NCBI RefSeq assembly: GCF_012275515.1
Contig: NZ_JAAZQL010000002.1
Span: 682,001 to 746,000, forward strand
Length of the DNA stretch: 64,000 bases
Reading direction: 5' to 3'
Source of the DNA: Novosphingobium sp. SG707
Lineage (GTDB): Bacteria; Pseudomonadota; Alphaproteobacteria; Sphingomonadales; Sphingomonadaceae
Shown here: in pieces, positions 56,784 through 64,000 of the stretch
How positions within the stretch are numbered: position 1 is the stretch's first letter
Layout of the letters: the number at the start of each line of letters is the position of its first letter
The notes under the pieces: generated by a model
The model's database searches: none
Told to the model about the DNA's origin: nothing
The model's input: only the letters and a program-made list of their open reading frames with translations
Program-made: the position numbers and the translations under genes

Positions 56784-57818
56784 TCAATCGAACAGAGTGC
56801 TTTCCATCACCTCGCGCACGCTGGTCGGTTTGACGCCGCGCGCGATCAGCAATTCAAACACTTGGCGCCACCATTCGTACATCTCGTCCAGATCGGCCTC
56901 GGTCCGCACATAGGGGGTGTGGCCGGGGCAGAGCGAGGGGCTGTGAAAGGACAGGACGATGACCGGCAGATCTTCGTCCACCGCAATATTGACTGCGCGC
57001 AGCGCCTCGCCCACCGTGACCCCTTCGGGCGTCAGGGGGATACGCTCCAGCAGGCCAAAGCGCGCCATAGCGCCGCGCAGCCGGTCAAAGCGCGACAGTT
57101 TCGGATATAGCCATTGCCCATGACGCCGCAAAAGCCCCGAGAACACCGTGGTCAACGGCATTTCCATCAGGCGCCCCGGTTCGCCCACCCAATAGGGCCG
57201 CAGCGGCAGATCGCGAAAATTGGGGCCGCCCCAACCGCTGTAATCAAACCGCGAGCGCACCGACGTGTCAATGGCCACCCCGGCCTCATGCAGCACATCG
57301 GCGGTGTTGGGCCCGATACCATAGCGTCCGGCGCGATAGATCATCGGCGCCGCCCCAAAATTCTCGGCAATCGTGGTATGCAGCTTCAGGAACTTCGCCC
57401 GCTCCAGCGCGAAGGGCAGATTGCCCGAAAAGCTATTGTACTGGTTAACCTCCTCTTCATAAGGTGGGTTAACCCAAGGATGCAGCTGGACGCCGACTTC
57501 CGCTCTCCCGGAGATCACCGCGTCGCGCAGCAATTCTGCGGCAAGAGCGGAGGTGGCCACCGGATAGTCAATCAAATAGATCGGAACGATGCCGAAACCT
57601 TCGCAAAACTGCTGAAACTTGCGCAGGCGCGAGACCGTATCAACGCGATGGCGAGTGCGGGTCAGCGGCTTGGTCCAATCGAATTCCTCCTCGGTATCGA
57701 TGGTGACCACGAAGCGCTGTCCAACCCCTTGGCGGAAATGCACAAAAGCTTCCGGCGCGGGCTGGTCGGTAATCTGGTGAAATGACAAATCGGGCCCCCT
57801 GCCGCGCGAAAAAATCAA
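56784..57818 (-). CDS. WalW-like polysaccharide deacetylase family protein
   Basis: 344 codons from TTG 57818, which overlaps the stop of the histidine kinase gene (TTGA). RFVVTIDTEEEFDWTKPLTR holds the metal Asp of NodB-like deacetylases, VGVQLHPWVNPP the His pair, and YRAGRYGIGPNTADVL and VIVLSFHSPSLCPG later motifs. This arrangement is that of WalW proteins linked to surface polysaccharide genes. No signal peptide, so likely cytosolic. Substrate unknown. Confidence 0.8.
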   Translation of the reverse strand: MIFSRGRGPDLSFHQITDQPAPEAFVHFRQGVGQRFVVTIDTEEEFDWTKPLTRTRHRVDTVSRLRKFQQFCEGFGIVPIYLIDYPVATSALAAELLRDAVISGRAEVGVQLHPWVNPPYEEEVNQYNSFSGNLPFALERAKFLKLHTTIAENFGAAPMIYRAGRYGIGPNTADVLHEAGVAIDTSVRSRFDYSGWGGPNFRDLPLRPYWVGEPGRLMEMPLTTVFSGLLRRHGQWLYPKLSRFDRLRGAMARFGLLERIPLTPEGVTVGEALRAVNIAVDEDLPVIVLSFHSPSLCPGHTPYVRTEADLDEMYEWWRQVFELLIARGVKPTSVREVMESTLFD

Positions 57819-59536
57819 GCCACCGGCGTTTCACATGCCTCCGACCTGTTTTCAGGCACTTGGCTAAGGTTAACGATCGGCAGGGTCAAGCCCGGTAATG
57901 TAAGCAAAAGTTGCTCGTGTTCGCGCATGATGCTGCCGCCTGCGGCCCGTGCCTCGGCGGCGGCGAGGCGCAGGGCGAAACCGGTGCCGAACATGCCCGC
58001 GCCGGGTTGATGCGTGGCGGGCGCAGCGCCGTGAAACAGTTCCTCATCATTCAACCCAGCCAAAGTCGCCGGCAGGGTAAAGCAGGCCAACACCGCATCC
58101 CCGCGATGCGCCATCCGGATCGGCAGCGCTTCGCCCGCCTTGCCATTGCCCGCCAGCGTGGCCAGCAGGCGCCAGCAAAGCCGCTCCGCCTCGGTCCCGT
58201 CCAAGGCGACGGGGCAGGGGCGCTCATGTCCTTCGAGCCGCAAGGCAGGCCCGCGCTCGTCACTCGCCAGCCGCGAAACCAGCACATCGAGCGCGGCGGC
58301 CAGATCGCATTCGCCTCTGGCCAGCGCCAGACTGCCGCTTTCAAGCCTGGCATAGCGATCGAGTTCTTCAAACCCGGCCAGCATCAGCGCGCTGTCAGCC
58401 GCAACAACGGCGGCCAGCGCACGATATTCATGCGGCGTCGGGCCGAACAATTGCTGCTGGATCACCTCGGCAAAGCCCTGAATCGCATTCACCGGCGTGC
58501 GCAACTCATGAAGCAACTGGCGCAGGCGGTCGGTCTCGCTGTCCTGAGCGGGAACGGTCGGGGCTGGGGAGGCCGCAACTGCCGCAGGCCGCCGAAAGCG
58601 CCCCAGATGACCAATATAGCGCCCGCCCAGCGGATCGAAGCGCGGCACGGCATCCACCTGCCATTCGCCCGCAATCGCCGGCGCCCCGGCCAGCGTGATC
58701 ATCACCGCGCGGAAGGGTTGGTGCAGGCGCACCGCATTGGCCCCCGGCCCATTGCCGCCCAGCCCATAGCCCACCACCATCGGCGCGACCCGCGCTTCGG
58801 CCCAGACGATACGGCCTTCGCCGTCGCTGGCGAAATCGAAGGACTGGATCGGCTGGCCCGGCTTGGCCTTCTTGGACGGAGCGGGACGTGCGGCCTCGGC
58901 GGCCATGTTGTTCTCGCGGGCCTGACGAAAGGCTTCGATTCGCCGCACCAGCGCGCCGATTGTGTCCTCGGCCAGCGGCGAGGAAGCCTGATAGGCCGAT
59001 GCGCGCGGGGTTCTGACCGGCGCTTCGGGCGCAGGCGGCGCGGGCGTTTGAGCCACGGGCTCGGGTGCCTTGGGCTCAGGTTCCTTTGGTGCGGGCGTGC
59101 TGCTCAACGCTGGATCGCCAATGCCCAGCCGCGCCAGCAGCGCCCGCGCGCCCGGCCCCAGATCACGCCGCATCCCCAGCGTCCCGCGCGAGGCCAGCGG
59201 CAACGCGGGGATCAGGTCCACCCATTGTTCATCGCTCAATTGCGCGGCGTGGAGCGCGGACAAAGACACCACAGGCTCTGCCCCTGCCAGCGCGGCCACC
59301 AGCCGGGGCGCGCGCAGCCGCAGGCCGGGCTGGCGCAGAATCGCTGCGCGGTCCGCCGCCGGAATCCGCCCGCCCAATTCGCCAAGCCGCAGATAGGCCA
59401 AATCGACCATTTCGCCCTGTTCCTCGGCCGGCAGCGTGCCCAGCAGGTCCAGCAATTGCCGGAACTGAATGCGCGCGACGCCTTGCCCGACTGGCGTCAG
59501 GCGAAGGGCGGTGGCAAGGCGGTCGTCATAGCGCAT
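57815..59536 (-). CDS. soluble sensor histidine kinase
   Basis: 573 residues, no membrane helix. N-terminal helical region (ARIQFRQLLDLLGTLPAEEQ), an Ala/Pro-rich linker near residue 150-180, a PAS-like middle (EGRIVWAEARVAPMVVG), and HisKA at about 325: LLHELRTPVNAIQGFAEVIQ, with phospho-His in HELRTP. The ATPase part is degenerate; a G-rich GMFGTGFALRLA segment replaces the G2 box. Coupled to the deacetylase. Signal and partner unknown. Confidence 0.82.
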   Translation of the reverse strand: MRYDDRLATALRLTPVGQGVARIQFRQLLDLLGTLPAEEQGEMVDLAYLRLGELGGRIPAADRAAILRQPGLRLRAPRLVAALAGAEPVVSLSALHAAQLSDEQWVDLIPALPLASRGTLGMRRDLGPGARALLARLGIGDPALSSTPAPKEPEPKAPEPVAQTPAPPAPEAPVRTPRASAYQASSPLAEDTIGALVRRIEAFRQARENNMAAEAARPAPSKKAKPGQPIQSFDFASDGEGRIVWAEARVAPMVVGYGLGGNGPGANAVRLHQPFRAVMITLAGAPAIAGEWQVDAVPRFDPLGGRYIGHLGRFRRPAAVAASPAPTVPAQDSETDRLRQLLHELRTPVNAIQGFAEVIQQQLFGPTPHEYRALAAVVAADSALMLAGFEELDRYARLESGSLALARGECDLAAALDVLVSRLASDERGPALRLEGHERPCPVALDGTEAERLCWRLLATLAGNGKAGEALPIRMAHRGDAVLACFTLPATLAGLNDEELFHGAAPATHQPGAGMFGTGFALRLAAAEARAAGGSIMREHEQLLLTLPGLTLPIVNLSQVPENRSEACETPVA

Positions 59537-59845
59537 GGTTTTTTGTATCAGCAGTTATGGTGTTTCAGATGGCCTTTCCAAGCCAATACGGTGTTAAATC
59601 CTAGCGAGAGGTTAGGATCGGCAGCGGAACCTGTGTACAACTTTATTCTGTATCCTATCACACCTGCCGCCGAGCGAAAGCACGTAGCTTGGTGGCGTTG
59701 CAATGTGGGACGATTGCGGCCATAGATAATAATATTAGCACGGCCCGCAACAGATGGGCTGATTCTTTCATCTTTGGCGACCCTGCCGACAGGAAGGGTC
59801 TTTCCGCCGCAATCTGCGGGCCGCAATTGGGGAATTTCCGGGCTT
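59537..59845. other. 309-bp gap between histidine kinase and Lrp-type regulator
   Basis: Divergent promoters for both flanking genes should be here. The central part (59650-59770) is relatively AT-rich. I saw no paired motif strong enough to name an operator and no credible gene. Confidence 0.5.
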
Positions 59846-60313
59846 ATGGCCAATCTTGATCAGATCGACCGGCGCTTGCTGGCCGAATTGCAGGACGAGG
59901 GCCGCGTTACCAATGTCGAATTGGCCCAACGCGTCGGGCTGACCGCGCCGCCTTGCCTGCGACGCGTGCGCGCGCTCGAAGAAGAAGGCGTTATTCGCGG
60001 CTATCACGCCGAACTCGATGGGGCCAAGCTGGGCTTCTCGATCACCGTCTTTGCCATGGTCTCGCTCAAAAGCCAGGCCGAAGAAGCCTTGCGCGGGTTC
60101 GAGGACCATGTGCGCGGGCTGCCTGAAGTGCGTGAATGCCATATGCTCAATGGCGAAATCGACTTCATCCTGAAAATCGTCAGCCGCGATCTGCAAAGCT
60201 TTCAGGAATTCCTGACCAGCAAGCTGACGCCCGCGCCCAATGTGGCCAGCGTGAAAACGTCGCTGACGATTCGCACTTCGAAGCATTTGCCGGGGGTGCC
60301 GTTGGAGGATTGA
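59846..60313 (+). CDS. Lrp/AsnC family transcriptional regulator
   Basis: 155 residues from MANLDQIDRRLLAELQDEGR. HTH: TNVELAQRVGLTAPPCLRRV, then RALEEEGVIRGYHAELDGAK. The RAM domain follows (LPEVRECHMLNGEIDFILKI; TIRTSKHLPG). Senses amino acids as octamers. A longer in-frame start 72 bases upstream adds non-family residues. Targets unknown. Confidence 0.92.
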   Translation: MANLDQIDRRLLAELQDEGRVTNVELAQRVGLTAPPCLRRVRALEEEGVIRGYHAELDGAKLGFSITVFAMVSLKSQAEEALRGFEDHVRGLPEVRECHMLNGEIDFILKIVSRDLQSFQEFLTSKLTPAPNVASVKTSLTIRTSKHLPGVPLED

Positions 60314-60325
60314 GGCGGGGGTTTT

Positions 60326-60371
60326 ATGCCTCCGGCGGGCAAAGGGTCTCGACCCTTTGCAATCCCATTAT
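60326..60371. repeat. REP-like palindromic repeat, copy 1
   Basis: Contains CCTCCGGCGGGCAAAGGG then the palindrome GGGTCTCGACCC bordered by GCAAA/TTTGC, and AATCCCATTATG. Copy 2 (60506-60553) is its near-perfect inverse. Both flank a strong terminator. REP/BIME-type repeats are spread in intergenic DNA of many Sphingomonadaceae; that this one is multicopy is from memory. Confidence 0.7.
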
Positions 60372-60407
60372 GGGGGTGGCGTAAAATGGCTGCCTTGTGC
60401 CGGGTCT

Positions 60408-60459
60408 AAAATTAAAAAGCCTGCGGCGCTATGAAAGGCGCCGCAGGCTTTTTAATTTT
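60408..60459. terminator. strong bidirectional terminator
   Basis: Perfect 22-bp arms, GC-rich core GCCTGCGGCGC with A-rich and T-rich outer parts, 8-base loop TATGAAAG. Serves the converging Lrp-type gene and CoA-transferase gene. Confidence 0.92.
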
Positions 60460-60505
60460 CAACGCCGCGTCCAAAACCCAGAGCTGAGCCGTAACGCGAC
60501 AAAGA

Positions 60506-60553
60506 CATTATGGGGATTGCAAAGGGTCTCGACCCTTTGCCCGCCGGAGGCAT
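60506..60553. repeat. REP-like palindromic repeat, copy 2 (inverted)
   Basis: CATTATGGGGATTGCAAAGG, then the same 20-base palindromic core GCAAAGGGTC-TC-GACCCTTTGC as copy 1, then CCGCCGGAGGCAT. About 46 of 48 bases match the inverse of copy 1. Confidence 0.7.
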
Positions 60554-60566
60554 CTTAAACGCTCCC

Positions 60567-62432
<1,866 letters not shown>

Positions 62433-63455
62433 ATGTCGCAAAACCCTGACGCTACGCCCTTGAACGACGTGCGCAGGGAACAATTGATTGATCGTATTAA
62501 AGAATTCTTCGTTGATAATAAATTGGAAGTAACGCCGGAGAACCTGTTGGCGGTTCATGCCGCCTATTCGGGGTCATCGCCGCGCCTTGCGCGAAAATTC
62601 AGCGTCATGCGCGAGGAAAACCGGATCATCACTCAGGCCTGGCTGGATCAGGTCACTGAGAAGGATGAGGACGGCGCGCTGCGCGAGAATGCGCAGCAGA
62701 TGCTTCACCGATTAAGCACCCGGCTGGAGGTGTTCACCAGCACCGCTGCCCGCGCGCGCAGCGACTCAGGGTCCTATAACGCCGCCCTTGAACAGGTGGC
62801 CAGCGTCTTGCCCGGCGCCGATAGCGGCGAATTCGTCTCCAGCCTGGCTGAATTGACCCGCGCGATGATCGAGCGCACGCAACTGTTGGAAGAAAGCATG
62901 CGGCGCAGCGAGCAGGAAGCAACCGCCCTGCGCAAAAGCCTGGACCGCGCCCAGCGCGACGCCCATGTCGATCACCTGACGGGCCTGCCCAACCGACGCG
63001 CCTTTGAAGCGGTGCTGGAGAACGAGTATCGCGAGGCGCAGGTACGGATCGAGCCGCTCTGTCTGGCCTTTTGCGACATCGACCATTTCAAGCGCATCAA
63101 CGACACCCATGGCCACGAGGCGGGCGACCGCGTGATTCAGGCCATCGCCCAGACGCTCCAGCGCCTGTCGGACGACAAATGCCATGTGGCGCGCCATGGC
63201 GGTGAGGAATTCGTCATGCTGTTTCGCGACAAGACCCCCGCACAGGTCTATCAATTGCTGGACGAGGCGCGCGAGAAACTGGCCCGGCGCAATTTCGTCA
63301 ACCGCAAGAGCGACCAGCCCATCGGGCAGATCACCATCTCGGGCGGGGTGGCCAATGTGTTTGCCTTTCCCAATGCCCGCGCCGCGCTGGAGGCCGCCGA
63401 TGCGGCGCTTTATCGCGCCAAACGGGCGGGGAGGAACCAGATCTGCGTGGCATGA
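62433..63455 (+). CDS. diguanylate cyclase (GGDEF)
   Basis: 340 residues from MSQNPDATPLNDVRREQL. An N-terminal helical region of about 170 residues (unknown sensor), then GGDEF: HLTGLPNRRAFEAVLENEY, CDIDHFKRINDTHGHEAGD and the active-site RHGGEEFVML (GGEEF 256-260). The inhibitory RxxD site is absent. Makes c-di-GMP in the cytosol. GTG 62355 is an alternative start that would add 26 residues. Confidence 0.88.
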   Translation: MSQNPDATPLNDVRREQLIDRIKEFFVDNKLEVTPENLLAVHAAYSGSSPRLARKFSVMREENRIITQAWLDQVTEKDEDGALRENAQQMLHRLSTRLEVFTSTAARARSDSGSYNAALEQVASVLPGADSGEFVSSLAELTRAMIERTQLLEESMRRSEQEATALRKSLDRAQRDAHVDHLTGLPNRRAFEAVLENEYREAQVRIEPLCLAFCDIDHFKRINDTHGHEAGDRVIQAIAQTLQRLSDDKCHVARHGGEEFVMLFRDKTPAQVYQLLDEAREKLARRNFVNRKSDQPIGQITISGGVANVFAFPNARAALEAADAALYRAKRAGRNQICVA

Positions 63456-63635
63456 AACGCGGCGCCCATGATCGGGCGCCGCATCAGCTCTAAAACAGCC
63501 CATAACAGCACCTAGGCGCAATTGCGGAGGAGGTCCTGAGTTAAATTCTCAAGTACATTTATTTATTCGCAATCAGCACAACCGAATGCCAGCATGTTTT
63601 TGTAAATCAACAGCAACGGAAGGCTGACGCTGAAC

Positions 63636-64000
63636 ATGATGAACCCCAAGACCCCTCGCGCCGAGAGGGCCGGCGCCGGTGTCTATGGCCCTGTCATTGC
63701 GCTTGCCGTCGGGGTTCTGGCGGTTTTGACACTTGTCGTGACTGTCATGGTCAACCAATTCGACGATGTCGCGCTATCGATGCAGATGCAGACCGCCGAA
63801 CGTGGTTACCGCAATCGCCTGACCAGCTTTGCCGCCATGGTCCAGCCGCGGCTGGAAACAGAAGATGCGCTGCGCCATCTGACCGGAGCGTTTGATCCGG
63901 CATGGGCGGAAAGCAATCTGGCGCGCTATTTTCTTGATCGCAACAATATCACCCGGCTGATCGTGGTGGACGGGCGCGACCGGCCGCTGTTTTTTGCCGT
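63636..64000 (+). CDS. membrane sensor protein, probable CHASE4 type (3' end cut by window)
   Basis: 121 codons visible from MMNPKTPRAERAG. One membrane helix (VIALAVGVLAVLTLVVTVMV) is followed by a periplasmic helical domain (MQTAERGYRNRLTSFAAMVQ; FDPAWAESNLARYFLDRNNI; RLIVVDGRDRPLFF), the start of a CHASE4-like input domain. Such proteins commonly end in GGDEF/EAL domains, fitting the GGDEF neighbour, but that part lies outside. Confidence 0.7.
   Translation, partial: MMNPKTPRAERAGAGVYGPVIALAVGVLAVLTLVVTVMVNQFDDVALSMQMQTAERGYRNRLTSFAAMVQPRLETEDALRHLTGAFDPAWAESNLARYFLDRNNITRLIVVDGRDRPLFFA

Noticed and set aside
57911..59725. 604-codon plus-strand frame opposite the histidine kinase
   Set aside because: Arg/Gln/Gly-rich antisense translation; the opposite strand has HisKA motifs.

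Overview
The window looks like the chromosome of an alphaproteobacterium of the Sphingomonadaceae, probably Novosphingobium or a close relative. This is inferred from high GC and GC-rich third codon positions, a TonB receptor/PepSY iron module, a cnrYXH-like metal sensing operon, an AarC-type CoA transferase and a palindromic REP-like repeat of a kind I associate with this group. No rRNA gene is present, so the genus is inference.

Layout. 1-9781 is mostly minus-strand host metabolism and uptake: a solute-binding protein cut by the window edge, an amine/amino-acid oxidoreductase, a haloacid dehalogenase-type hydrolase, a GhrA-like reductase, a PepSY membrane protein, a TonB-dependent siderophore receptor, a DUF1624-like membrane acyltransferase, a small exported protein and a CopC variant. 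9928-11233 is a compact plus-strand operon of anti-sigma-like membrane protein, periplasmic metal sensor and ECF sigma factor. 11.2-13.1 kb holds an AT-rich gap, an acyltransferase remnant and a GT4 glycosyltransferase. tRNA-Pro and one exported protein follow.

14259-56658 is a complete-looking, 42.4 kb, HK97-type siphovirus prophage. It is bounded by 19-bp direct repeats (attL/attR) and sits in the 3' end of a CAU-anticodon tRNA (tRNA-Ile2 or Met), with the tyrosine integrase next to the intact tRNA. Nearly all of 48035 down to 14399 is read leftward: Cro-like gene, CII-like gene, phage sliding clamp, CHC2 primase, a tandem GapR-like protein, D5 helicase, an iteron-like repeat array, HNH, terminase, portal, protease, capsid, connector, tail tube, frameshifted tail chaperones, tape measure, tail tip, two SGNH esterases, holins and endolysin. 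Rightward from 48128 run the CI/S24 repressor and a tightly overlapping operon of about 18 small genes, including HNH, ASCH, a Lar-like protein, a C5 methyltransferase locus coded in two frames, an adenine-type methyltransferase and the integrase. Five copies of a 12-bp palindrome (AGGATAAATCCT-like) mark two operator regions, one on each side of the repressor gene; two of them sit in matched TTGACG promoters.

56.8-64 kb returns to host genes: a WalW-like polysaccharide deacetylase, a soluble histidine kinase, an Lrp/AsnC regulator, an acetyl-CoA hydrolase/transferase, a GGDEF protein and the start of a membrane sensor cut by the window end.

The strongest leads are the dual-frame methyltransferase locus (53515-54591), the tandem GapR protein, the TCCGTCA repeat array, the two-sided operator system, the putative integrase arm sites, and two frameshift cases (tail chaperone at 30118 and a broken small gene at 15445-15674).
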